Shown here in pieces: positions 1 to 7,927 of a stretch of DNA of 64,000 nucleotides; positions within the stretch are counted from its first letter, which is position 1, and the number at the start of each line of letters is the position of its first letter. The notes below the pieces were generated by a model. The model did not search any database, was not told where the DNA came from, and saw nothing but the letters and a program-made list of their open reading frames with translations. Source of the stretch: Pseudomonas bharatica CSV86. GTDB lineage: Bacteria > Pseudomonadota > Gammaproteobacteria > Pseudomonadales > Pseudomonadaceae. The stretch is from positions 2,060,001 through 2,124,000 of the forward strand of contig NZ_AMWJ02000002.1 of NCBI RefSeq assembly GCF_000319305.2. The letters are read 5' to 3'. The position numbers and the translations under genes were made by a program.

Positions 1-588
1 CTGGGTCCGAAGGTACTGCGCCTGCAGGACGGAAGTTTCCTCAAGCTGTTCCGCCGCCGACGCTGGTTCACTTCGGGCGGCCTGAATCCATACTCGCAAC
101 GTTTCGTCAGCAACAGCCAGCGCCTTGGCGCGCTGGGTTTCGTCACACCCCGGCCCCTGGATCTGCATATCACCGCGGACGGCAGCCAAGGGGTGCGCTA
201 CCAGCCTCTGCCGGGCCATACCGTGCGCCAGGCGTTCGACAGCGCAAGCTCGGCAGATGAACGCAAGCGCCTGGGCTATCGTCTAGGGCAGTTTGTCGCG
301 CAACTGCACGGGCAAGGGGTGTATTTCCGCTCTCTGCACCTGGGCAATGTGCTGTTGCTGGACGACGATCGCTTTGGCCTGATCGACCTGGCCGACATGC
401 GCATCCTGCCTTCGCCGCTGTCTCACGAACTGCGCCAGCGCAACCTGCGTCACATGCAGCGCTACCCCGAGGACCGGGCGTGGTTGTTCGAGGAGAATGT
501 CGAAGCCCTCCTTGAAGGCTATGCCGAAGGCGCGTCCAGCCGCGACGTACATCTGATTCGAAAACAACTTCATCTAACAGATCAGTAA
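1..588 (+). CDS. LPS-kinase-like 'toluene tolerance' family protein, 5' end missing
   Basis: The reading frame is open from the first base, so the N-terminus lies outside the window; the first internal GTG, at 193, is not a credible start. About 195 codons remain. The product resembles the small kinase-fold proteins found beside Pseudomonas LPS-core genes (relatives of the WaaP/InaA group, often called toluene tolerance protein). The segment LHLGNVLL followed by FGLIDLADM corresponds to the catalytic loop and metal-binding strand of that fold. The loop Asp usual in active kinases is not evident, so activity is uncertain. By position its role would be modification of inner-core sugars in the cytoplasm (inference). 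The acyltransferase begins 11 bases downstream on the same strand, which suggests cotranscription. Confidence 0.72.
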   Translation: MGPKVLRLQDGSFLKLFRRRRWFTSGGLNPYSQRFVSNSQRLGALGFVTPRPLDLHITADGSQGVRYQPLPGHTVRQAFDSASSADERKRLGYRLGQFVAQLHGQGVYFRSLHLGNVLLLDDDRFGLIDLADMRILPSPLSHELRQRNLRHMQRYPEDRAWLFEENVEALLEGYAEGASSRDVHLIRKQLHLTDQ

Positions 589-599
589 GCACCTCCTTA

Positions 600-1808
600 A
601 TGATGGCTACTCCCCTCCTACTGTCGATTGCCGTATACCTCCTGGCCTTGGGAAGCGCGGCGCTCTTGCTCAAAATCCCGGCGATAGCCGACAACCTGGG
701 GCAACTGGAGGGGCGTGCAACGACCATCGACGGCCTGCGTGGCTATCTGGCTCTGGGCGTATTCATCCACCACGCCGCCATCGCCTGGCATTTCCACCAG
801 AGCGGCCAGATCGGCATGCCCCCGGAGCGTTTATTCGCCCAGATCGGCCAGGTGGGGGTTGCCCTGTTCTTCATGATCACCGGATTCCTGTTCTGGGACC
901 GGCTGATCAAGCAGAAGCGCCAACATGACTGGGGCGTCTTCGCGATCTCGCGGATTTTCCGTCTCTATCCGCTCTATCTGCCACTGCTCGCAGCGCTTCT
1001 CGCTACCGTTTTCTACCTCAGCGACTGGAACCTGCGAGAAAGCCCGGCCCAACTGCTCAAGCATGTGTCGCTATGGCTCATCTTCGATAGACCGGACCTC
1101 AACCTGGTCCAAGGCACCGGAAACCTGATCTCCAACGTCACCTGGACCCTGAGCTACGAGGTGTATTTCTATCTGGCCCTGCCTCTGCTCGGCATGGTCT
1201 TCCTGTACCGCGGCTCGCTTCTGAAAACCGTCGCCTGCCTGGTCGGCCTGTACCTGTTGGCGCAGGTCGTGGGCTGGGAACATTCGCTGAAGAAGAAATA
1301 CCTGCTGAGCTTCGCCGGCGGTATCGCGGCGGCCTACTGGGTGCGCAGCCCGGCCCTGATGGCCTGGGGCCGCAGCCGGCTGGCGGCGATCATCGCAGTG
1401 CTGCTGCTGATAGTGGTGCTGACCCTGCTGCGCAAAACCTTCGCGGTGTTCCCGCTGCTGTTGCTGAGCGTGGTGTTCTTCGTGGTCGTTTCCGGCAACG
1501 ACCTGTTCGGCGCACTGCGTCTGCCCAGCGCACGCTGGCTCGGTGAAGTCAGCTACAGCACCTACCTGCTGCACGGGTTCCTGCTGTGGTGGCTGGCTTA
1601 CCACTACTATCCACAGATGGGCTTTGCCATGGACCAGCCATTGCCGTTCATCGCCCTGATCGCCCTGTGCACGCCTTTGCTGGTAGTGGTGAGCAGCGCG
1701 ACTTTCCTGCTCTTCGAAAAGCCGGGTATCGCCAAGGGCAAGGCCCTGGCCGCCAGGCTCAGGCGCAAACGGGAGGCACTGCAGGCCAATCCCGTCGAAA
1801 AGGCCTGA
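600..1808 (+). CDS. Acyltransferase-3 family integral membrane protein (OafA/YrhL-like)
   Basis: A 402-residue protein with about ten hydrophobic segments. It carries the family's early signature, a Gly-Leu-Arg-Gly loop followed by FIHHAAIAW near residue 60, and a FRLYPLYLPLL segment near residue 120. Members move acetyl or other acyl groups from cytoplasmic donors to extracytoplasmic sugars. Beside LPS genes, O-acylation of core or O-antigen sugar is the natural inference. Start is ATG at 600 or the next codon at 603. No Shine-Dalgarno sequence precedes either; the spacer instead carries an anti-Shine-Dalgarno-like string, so translation may depend on coupling to the upstream gene. It converges on the CatB-like gene with a six-base gap. 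Confidence 0.85.
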   Translation: MMATPLLLSIAVYLLALGSAALLLKIPAIADNLGQLEGRATTIDGLRGYLALGVFIHHAAIAWHFHQSGQIGMPPERLFAQIGQVGVALFFMITGFLFWDRLIKQKRQHDWGVFAISRIFRLYPLYLPLLAALLATVFYLSDWNLRESPAQLLKHVSLWLIFDRPDLNLVQGTGNLISNVTWTLSYEVYFYLALPLLGMVFLYRGSLLKTVACLVGLYLLAQVVGWEHSLKKKYLLSFAGGIAAAYWVRSPALMAWGRSRLAAIIAVLLLIVVLTLLRKTFAVFPLLLLSVVFFVVVSGNDLFGALRLPSARWLGEVSYSTYLLHGFLLWWLAYHYYPQMGFAMDQPLPFIALIALCTPLLVVVSSATFLLFEKPGIAKGKALAARLRRKREALQANPVEKA

Positions 1809-1814
1809 GCCGGA

Positions 1815-2429
1815 TCAACGCTGGCGCGCGTATTCGAGGAAGGCCTGGATGTCATCGCTGCAAAGCTTGTCCAGGACTTGGCGAATCTCCGCCTCGGGCC
1901 AATCCCACCAGGCGGCCTGTAGCAGCTCGGCACGAACTTCCGGCGCAAAGCGCCAGTTGATCACCCTGGCCGGATTCCCACCGACGATCGCATAGGGCGG
2001 CACGTCGCGGGTGACCAAGGCCCCGGCGGCCACGATGGCACCATGGCCGACCGTTACACCCGAAAGGATGCTGCTGTTGGAACACAGCCAGACATCGTTG
2101 CCGATCACCACATCGCCGCGGGTGCCGTTGTAATCCTTGATATGCGCCGCTTCATCGAACATCGCCGGGAAGGGATAGGTCGTCACCCAGTCGGCCCGGT
2201 GATGCCCGCCCAGGAAAATCTCCACGCCCTCGGCAATCGAGCAGTAGGCGCCGATCCTGAGCGTCGAGCCCTCCTGCCAGTCATGCACCTCGGGCAGCCC
2301 GTAGCTGCCGATACCGAACTCGTACTGCGGGTAACGCGCCTTGAAACGCGCCCGGCCGCGCTCGCTGCGGGGCAGCTTGCGGATCTCGCGCTTGGCGCGC
2401 TTTTCCAGAAACCGTGCGATCCAGCCCAT
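1815..2429 (-). CDS. CatB-related O-acetyltransferase (left-handed beta-helix)
   Basis: A 204-residue protein of the xenobiotic/CatB acetyltransferase family. Hexapeptide-repeat strands run from about residue 60 to 165, including IGNDVWLCSNSSIL, VTVGHGAIVAAGALV and YAIVGGNPARVI. The family uses acetyl-CoA to acetylate a hydroxyl group, often on a sugar. It is the last gene of the minus-strand LPS-core run, six bases after the GT2 gene, so a surface sugar is the likely acceptor; chloramphenicol is a family-name legacy and not supported here. Together with the neighbouring acyltransferase-3 it gives this end of the locus two candidate O-acetylation enzymes of unrelated folds. Confidence 0.85.
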   Translation of the reverse strand: MGWIARFLEKRAKREIRKLPRSERGRARFKARYPQYEFGIGSYGLPEVHDWQEGSTLRIGAYCSIAEGVEIFLGGHHRADWVTTYPFPAMFDEAAHIKDYNGTRGDVVIGNDVWLCSNSSILSGVTVGHGAIVAAGALVTRDVPPYAIVGGNPARVINWRFAPEVRAELLQAAWWDWPEAEIRQVLDKLCSDDIQAFLEYARQR

Positions 2430-2435
2430 CGACGG

Positions 2436-3320
2436 TCAGCTCCGTTCCAGTGGTGAAAAGAACAAGCGCCCCAGGCCACGCCAGGTCTTGCGGGTAAATG
2501 CCCGCAGCGGAATCTGCGCCAACAGCTCGCGGGCCAGCTTGCGATCACGGTTCGCCACTTTGAGGAACATCGAGTTCAAGGCCTTGAACTTGACCTCCTC
2601 GTAGGCCGGATGATCGCTGAAATGCGCATAGATGCGCAGGATGCTCTCGATCATGAAGCGGTGATTCTTGTACGAGTTGGTCGCGTGCTTGCGGTACTGC
2701 GCCATGACCACGGGCAGGCCGTCGATGACATAGCCGGCATGGGTGATCTTCAGCTCGATATAGAGGTCTTCGAGGCGAATGCTCGGGTCGAAGCCACCGA
2801 CCTTTTCCAGCGCCTCGCGGCGGAACAGCAAGGTGGGTGCCGGCGGGTAAGGTTTGCGCTCAAGGAACATGTCCTCGAAATCGGAGCGCCTGAACGGGGT
2901 ATCACGGCGCTGGCGCTTCTCGGGAAAGAGGTCGCCATTGGAGTCGATCAGCTCGATATTGCCTGCACAAATACCCACTTCAGGCTTGTCGACCATATGC
3001 GCGACCTGGATGGCGATGCGGTCCGGCATCATGATGTCGTCCGAACCGAAGGTGGCGATCAGCTCACCATGGGAACGTGCGATACCGTCGTTCAGCGTAC
3101 GGGTCAGCCCCTGGTTCTTCTGGACCTTGAAATCGAAACCATGCACGGCCTGCAGGCGCTGGATGCGCTCGACGCTGTCGTCGGTGGAACCATCGTCGAT
3201 CACCAGCAGCTCGATGTGCGGGTAGGTCTGGTCGAGCACGCTCTGGATGCTCTTTTCAATGTACGGTCCGTGGTTGTACGAAGCGATGATCACGCTTACC
3301 AGGGGTTGCTTGTCGGTCAT
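2436..3320 (-). CDS. wapR: Glycosyltransferase family 2 (outer-core sugar transferase, WapR-like)
   Basis: A 294-residue GT-A enzyme. The N-terminal Rossmann-like core shows VSVIIASYNHGPYI, the nucleotide-binding DDGSTDDS near residue 43 and a metal-binding Ser-Asp-Asp near residue 95. There are no membrane segments, so it is probably cytoplasmic or peripheral. In P. aeruginosa the gene at this relative place (after ssg) is the rhamnosyltransferase wapR; the symbol is by position and family only and the sugar is not proven. Its ATG overlaps the upstream gene's TGA (ATGA), which implies translational coupling. Confidence 0.8.
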   Translation of the reverse strand: MTDKQPLVSVIIASYNHGPYIEKSIQSVLDQTYPHIELLVIDDGSTDDSVERIQRLQAVHGFDFKVQKNQGLTRTLNDGIARSHGELIATFGSDDIMMPDRIAIQVAHMVDKPEVGICAGNIELIDSNGDLFPEKRQRRDTPFRRSDFEDMFLERKPYPPAPTLLFRREALEKVGGFDPSIRLEDLYIELKITHAGYVIDGLPVVMAQYRKHATNSYKNHRFMIESILRIYAHFSDHPAYEEVKFKALNSMFLKVANRDRKLARELLAQIPLRAFTRKTWRGLGRLFFSPLERS

Positions 3321-4471
3321 GCCGGTTCCTTGTTCGCCTGGGCCAGGCCGGACTCGATCAGGTCCAGGTACTGCTGGCGGAAGACATTGATGTCATGGTT
3401 GCCCTGCAGGTACTGGTAGGTCTGCTCGCCCTTGGCGCGCAGGGCCTGCTCGTCCAGGGCCAGGTACCTGTCCAGCGCTGCGGTCAGTTGCGCTACGTTG
3501 CCCGGCTCCACGGCCAGCCCGCCGGCACCCTGGATCAGCGGCAGCATCGCCGGCACGCTGGAGGCGATCACCGGCAGCCGTCCGCTCATGCCTTCGAGCA
3601 GGGCCAGGCCCAGGCCTTCGGCCATCGACGGCATGGCCCAGATATCGAAGGCGCGTACATATTGCAGGGCGTTTTCCTTGAAACCCAGCAGGTGGGCGCG
3701 GCCACCCAGGCCCAGTTGCTCGATCTCTGCCTGAAGGTTCTGCTGTTCACGGCCAGCGCCGATGATCGCCAGTTGCGCCTCTGGATACTTGTCCTTGAGG
3801 GCCGCGAACGCCTTGAGCAGGTGGGTGTGCCCCTTGACCCGCACCAGGCGGCCCAGCGCGCCGACCAGCCGCGCATCCGCCGACAGCCCCAGCAGCTCGC
3901 GGGCTTTCTCGCGGGAATGCTGCAGCGCTTCGGCCTGGGGGATATCGATGGCGTTGGTGATGGCGTGGGTGTTCCGCTCGGTAAAGCCGCACTTGCAATC
4001 GACCAGGTACTGCTTCACCGCAGGCGACACCCCGACGAACTGCCAGTGACGGTCCACCAGGCGCTGGGTCTGGCGACGCCGGTAGAAACGGTCGTATTCG
4101 CCGAAGCCATGGGAAATGCCGATGCACAGCGGGATCTTCAGCCAGCGGTTGAGCTGCAGCATCATGTTGACCGGCTTGAAGCGGTTACAGATCACCACGT
4201 CGAAGCCTTCCTTGCGGCAAAAGCGGTAGAGCTTCCACAAGGCAAGCAAGCGCATGCCCTTGAGGGCCTTGTCGCTGAAGTCGAAATACACCGAATGATC
4301 GGAACGGCTCACCGGCTCGCCCGGACCCGGCTTGCCCTTGAGGAAAGCCATGGTGGTTTCGAAGCGCTCGGGCGGCAGCGCCTTGACGATCTGCTCGGCG
4401 AGATCGGCAAAATCATGACGTTTGATGTTGTAGTCAGGCTGCAATTGCAGAACCTTGAAACGTCGTGTCAT
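3317..4471 (-). CDS. ssg: Glycosyltransferase family 4 (Ssg-like, surface polysaccharide)
   Basis: A 384-residue GT-B glycosyltransferase. The C-terminal half carries LVGALGRLVRVKGHTHLL near residue 200 and the EX7E motif EGLGLALLE near residue 290, typical of retaining GT4 enzymes. The ATG at 4471 was chosen because AGGAAG stands just upstream and the 137 codons of open frame before it overlap the deacetylase and look like shadow sequence. In P. aeruginosa the equivalent gene (ssg) lies next to dnpA and affects LPS/exopolysaccharide and motility. It overlaps the preceding gene by four bases, consistent with one transcript from the carbamoyltransferase downward. Confidence 0.85.
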   Translation of the reverse strand: MTRRFKVLQLQPDYNIKRHDFADLAEQIVKALPPERFETTMAFLKGKPGPGEPVSRSDHSVYFDFSDKALKGMRLLALWKLYRFCRKEGFDVVICNRFKPVNMMLQLNRWLKIPLCIGISHGFGEYDRFYRRRQTQRLVDRHWQFVGVSPAVKQYLVDCKCGFTERNTHAITNAIDIPQAEALQHSREKARELLGLSADARLVGALGRLVRVKGHTHLLKAFAALKDKYPEAQLAIIGAGREQQNLQAEIEQLGLGGRAHLLGFKENALQYVRAFDIWAMPSMAEGLGLALLEGMSGRLPVIASSVPAMLPLIQGAGGLAVEPGNVAQLTAALDRYLALDEQALRAKGEQTYQYLQGNHDINVFRQQYLDLIESGLAQANKEPA

Positions 4472-5904
4472 AGGGCTTCCTGATGATCCTGTGTGGTGCC
4501 GGGGCGTTTCACGACCCAGAGGAGCTCGTGACGCCGCACCGCCTTGCGGAAAAATTCGTTCTCGCCGAACGGCGACGCCTTGCGTCCCGCCAGTACTCGC
4601 TGAATCAGCCGGCGCACGCGGCGCTTGAAAGGCGGGCGTGGTTGCAGGTCGTGCATCATACCGAGCGCCATGGCCTTGTCGCACTGGCGCCCGGCATCCA
4701 GGCCCAGGCTGCAGGGCAGCCACTGCTCGTCGCCTTCGGTGACCGGTGGCAGCGCTACGCCAGTCCCGGTGTCGCCCATGGGCCAACGGTCGTTGTCGTG
4801 CAGGTGATTGGCGTAGCCAAGCAGGGTCCCGGGCTGCCAGTCGAGACCTTGCAAAGCCTGTACCAGTGCCTGATGGGCGCACAGATGGTCGGGATGCGGG
4901 TCGAGCACCGGATGCGGCAGTACGATCACTTCCGGGCGGGCGGTCTCGATCAGTGCGCGCAGGTCGGCGAGCAGGTTGTTCCAGCTTGGTACTCCGTCGT
5001 CCCCGGGCAAGGCCAGGCTGTTGAGCCGACGGAACGGCCGAGTATCAGTGGTATCGGCTTCACGGGAGCCAAGGGGCTCGCCAGGCGAAGCCTGCATCGC
5101 CGGCAATTGCAGGCAGAAGTAGCCCAACTGCACACAGTGCGCCTCGGGAACACCCGCCCAGCGCGGTACCGCGATACTGTCCCAGGCCCGCAGCCGCCCC
5201 TTGAGCCGGGCCGCCTCGACAGGGTTCAGCCCCATGCGCTGATAATGATCGGCCTCGATTTCACCGGCCGTCAGGGTGACGATCCACGCCTCCTCGGCCT
5301 GGCTGTACAGGCCGTAGGCAGCCAGTTCGGCATCGTCGGCATGTGGCGCGATGACCATGACGCGCTGCCGGCGGTAGTCCGGATGGCGGATAACCCACAG
5401 CTTCGGTTGCCCGAGCAGCCGGCAGAACTGCCCGCGCAAGGCCAGCCGGCCTTGTGCAAGTGCGCTGCCCATCCCGCCAAGATTGACGTAGCGCAGCCCC
5501 TTGGCACCCCGCTCGAAACCCTGCACGTCCTGTTCCCCGTCGCCAGCGATGATCACGCCGGGATCGAGGAAACGGCCCAGCCAGCCGCTTTTCAGTTGCA
5601 CCTGGAGAATCAGGGTTTCATGACCATCGAGGGCCAAGGGCTGCTCGGGTTGCAGGCGGCCGTCACGCAGTTGCACCGGGTGTTCGCACTCATCCGGGAA
5701 GCGATAGCGATAATCCTGCGCCGGCGAATAGAACAGGTGATCGGCGAACCACGCCTCATGGGCCACCCAGCCAAGCACTGCCAGCAACAGCGGCAGCCAC
5801 CAGGCCACAAGCACGCCGACAACCACCAGCAACAGCAGGCCAAGGAGCAGCGCCATGCGCTTGTTACGGCGATGGCGCTTGAGCAATTGCTGCTTGCGGT
5901 TCAA
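4468..5904 (-). CDS. dnpA: PIG-L family de-N-acetylase (DnpA-like), membrane-anchored
   Basis: About 478 residues. A hydrophobic anchor (ALLLGLLLLVVVGVLVAW) follows a basic head, then a PIG-L/LmbE zinc-hydrolase domain with APHADDAEL near residue 200 and the second metal motif DPHPDH near residue 350. The family removes N-acetyl groups from GlcNAc-type substrates. The P. aeruginosa neighbour-conserved homologue DnpA is known for affecting fluoroquinolone persistence. The start is uncertain: TTG at 5904 overlaps the upstream TGA and opens LNRKQQLLKRHRRNKR, which I judge closest to homologues; ATG at 5934 (AAGGA close by) and ATG at 5856 are alternatives. Confidence 0.82.
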   Translation of the reverse strand: MNRKQQLLKRHRRNKRMALLLGLLLLVVVGVLVAWWLPLLLAVLGWVAHEAWFADHLFYSPAQDYRYRFPDECEHPVQLRDGRLQPEQPLALDGHETLILQVQLKSGWLGRFLDPGVIIAGDGEQDVQGFERGAKGLRYVNLGGMGSALAQGRLALRGQFCRLLGQPKLWVIRHPDYRRQRVMVIAPHADDAELAAYGLYSQAEEAWIVTLTAGEIEADHYQRMGLNPVEAARLKGRLRAWDSIAVPRWAGVPEAHCVQLGYFCLQLPAMQASPGEPLGSREADTTDTRPFRRLNSLALPGDDGVPSWNNLLADLRALIETARPEVIVLPHPVLDPHPDHLCAHQALVQALQGLDWQPGTLLGYANHLHDNDRWPMGDTGTGVALPPVTEGDEQWLPCSLGLDAGRQCDKAMALGMMHDLQPRPPFKRRVRRLIQRVLAGRKASPFGENEFFRKAVRRHELLWVVKRPGTTQDHQEAL

Positions 5905-6797
5905 ACCTGGAATACCGGCACGGGGTTGCACCATCGGTCCTTGTACTCGCGATCGGAACGCCCGAAGGAGAAGCGCAGCGCCTTGCTGCGGGCGCGGGCA
6001 TCTTCCCAGGCGCTCTGGGTGTTGAGGAAGCTGAGCACACTGCCGGGGCTGAATTCGCGGGTCTGCGGGTCGACGCCACCGTTGACGTACTCGACGCTGA
6101 TCCACTCCGGCGCCTCGACCCGGTACACCAGCTGGATGGCAATGGCAGCGTCATTGAGGAACACCACCGAGCCGATCAGCAGCGAACGCAGGCGCTCGAC
6201 GGCCTCGGCCATGCGTTCGGCGCCGGTGGCCGGGAAACCCCAGCGACGCTGAAACAGATCGCAGTACATCGCCGCGATCTCTGCACTGTCGAAGTCCTGA
6301 ATCGGCTTCACCACCCCGCCCGCCTCTTCCAGCAGGCGCAGTTCGCGGCGCTGGTTGTAGCGGAACTTCTTCGATAGATCTTCTGGCTCGCGGGCCATCG
6401 CCAGCGACTCGGCCTGCGGCTTGAGCAGGCTGAAACGGCCCTGGTTCAGTGCGGACAGGTAGCGCGCAGAATGGCGCAGCGGGGCCTGCGCCCCGGCGGC
6501 AGCGGGCAGGATGATTTCGGCATTGCCCAGGTCGAACAGGCCTTTTTTGCCCTGGCGCTTGAGCACGTCCTTGGACAGGGCCAGGTAACGCCCCCAGGTG
6601 GGAATCGCCGCCTGGATTTCACCTGCCTGCTCCCAGCCCAGGTAGCGCACCGGGATGTCGGCCATTTCGGCAAGCTGCGCGACCACCAGCGGATGGGTGG
6701 CGACGCTGCCGCCGAAGCGGTTCCAGGCCTGTGCATACGTCTCGGCGTCAACGACGCGCCAGCCGCGTTCGCGCCAGCCTTGCAGTCGATTGAGCAT
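5901..6797 (-). CDS. mig-14: Mig-14 family protein (antimicrobial peptide resistance)
   Basis: A 298-residue protein recognised as the Mig-14 family, named after the Salmonella macrophage-induced gene and required for polymyxin/cathelicidin resistance in several Gram-negatives. The fold is GNAT/FemX-like: FRYNQRRELRLLEEAGG mid-protein and SPGSVLSFLNTQSAWE near the C-terminus. The biochemical reaction is not established. The ATG at 6797 shares its A with the TGA of the upstream glycosyltransferase, so that start is preferred over the longer open frame. In P. aeruginosa the same order occurs (wapH, mig-14, dnpA, ssg), which supports membership of the LPS-core operon. Confidence 0.85.
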   Translation of the reverse strand: MLNRLQGWRERGWRVVDAETYAQAWNRFGGSVATHPLVVAQLAEMADIPVRYLGWEQAGEIQAAIPTWGRYLALSKDVLKRQGKKGLFDLGNAEIILPAAAGAQAPLRHSARYLSALNQGRFSLLKPQAESLAMAREPEDLSKKFRYNQRRELRLLEEAGGVVKPIQDFDSAEIAAMYCDLFQRRWGFPATGAERMAEAVERLRSLLIGSVVFLNDAAIAIQLVYRVEAPEWISVEYVNGGVDPQTREFSPGSVLSFLNTQSAWEDARARSKALRFSFGRSDREYKDRWCNPVPVFQV

Positions 6798-7927
6798 CAG
6801 GCCTCCGCAGTCAGGGCGACGACAGTCGGAAGCTGCCAGAACACCTGGCGTACCGCCTCGTCGGAGAAGCGCGCACGCAGGCGTTCCAGCATGCGCTGGC
6901 GGCATTCCTCGAGCTGCGCTTCGTCCATTGCGGCCAGTACCTGCAGGGACCTGGCCAGCGCGGCGGCGTCACCCAGCGGGAACAGCACGCCAACCCCTTC
7001 CACCACTTCGGTGGCACCGCCACAAGCGCTGGCCGCTACCGGCACCCCGGCGACCATGGCTTCCAGCAGGACCATGCCGAATGGTTCATGGTCGGAACTG
7101 AGGGCGAAGGCGTCGAACGCCGTGAAATAGCGCCTGGCATCAGCAACCTGCCCCACGAAATCAACTTGGGCGGTAATACCCAGTTCGGCGGCAAGCGCCT
7201 TGAGCGATGCCTCCAGCCGACCCTTGCCGAGGATCGCCAAGCGCGCACCGGCTGGCAGCGTCGGCAAGGCCTGGGCGAAACCACGCAGCAGGGTGGCCTG
7301 GTCCTTGTCAGGGTGCAGGCGGCCGACGTTGCCGACGATCCAGGCCCCGGCGTCCAGCTTAAGCGCGGCACGGGCTTCGCCAGCCGGCACCAGGCGTGCT
7401 TGCAACGCCTCGATATCGACCCGGTTGTACAGGGTCTGGATACGCTCGGCAGGCCAGGCCTTCAGGCTCCGGCGCATATCGTCGCGTACCGCATCGGACA
7501 CCCCGAGCAGGCTCAGGCGCTTGCTGAAGAAATTGGCGAAGAACTGGCGACTGCCGCGCTTGTAGTCGCCGAAGGCGTGATGCACGCCAATTACCGGCAG
7601 ACGCGTAGCCAGCAAGGTGATGTAGATGGGCTTGAAGCGATGGGCGATGCAGAAGCTGAAATCCCGCGCTGCGGCAATCTTGCGCAGCGCCCGGATAGCC
7701 CCCAGCTTCAGGCCACGAATGGCGCTGGAGCTGAATTCGAGGAACAGCACCTCGTCGCTGGCGCAACCTTCGGCCACACGAGGATCGGCCTTGCCGGTGA
7801 GGAATACCGTGGTGACCTTGTAGCCGCTGCCGACGAACAGGCTGGCGTACTGACGGGCACAATCGAGGAAAGGCCCGTCATAGCCATGGCAGAACTGCAG
7901 GACGCGCTTGTCAGTCGAGCGAGTCAT
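6797..7927 (-). CDS. wapH: Glycosyltransferase family 4 (WapH-like outer-core transferase)
   Basis: A 376-residue GT-B enzyme with the C-terminal nucleotide-sugar domain: IVGNVGRLHPDKDQATLL near residue 195 and the EX7E motif EPFGMVLLE near residue 285. The gene lies between carbamoyltransferase and mig-14, as wapH does in P. aeruginosa; the symbol rests on synteny plus family, and donor sugar and linkage are not readable. Its ATG lies 17 bases inside the end of the carbamoyltransferase gene, and its own TGA overlaps the mig-14 ATG, so the three genes are probably translated from one message. Confidence 0.83.
   Translation of the reverse strand: MTRSTDKRVLQFCHGYDGPFLDCARQYASLFVGSGYKVTTVFLTGKADPRVAEGCASDEVLFLEFSSSAIRGLKLGAIRALRKIAAARDFSFCIAHRFKPIYITLLATRLPVIGVHHAFGDYKRGSRQFFANFFSKRLSLLGVSDAVRDDMRRSLKAWPAERIQTLYNRVDIEALQARLVPAGEARAALKLDAGAWIVGNVGRLHPDKDQATLLRGFAQALPTLPAGARLAILGKGRLEASLKALAAELGITAQVDFVGQVADARRYFTAFDAFALSSDHEPFGMVLLEAMVAGVPVAASACGGATEVVEGVGVLFPLGDAAALARSLQVLAAMDEAQLEECRQRMLERLRARFSDEAVRQVFWQLPTVVALTAEA

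Noticed and set aside
1815..2429. Chloramphenicol resistance gene
   Set aside because: CatB-like similarity is only at family level; context is LPS decoration and no resistance cassette features are present.
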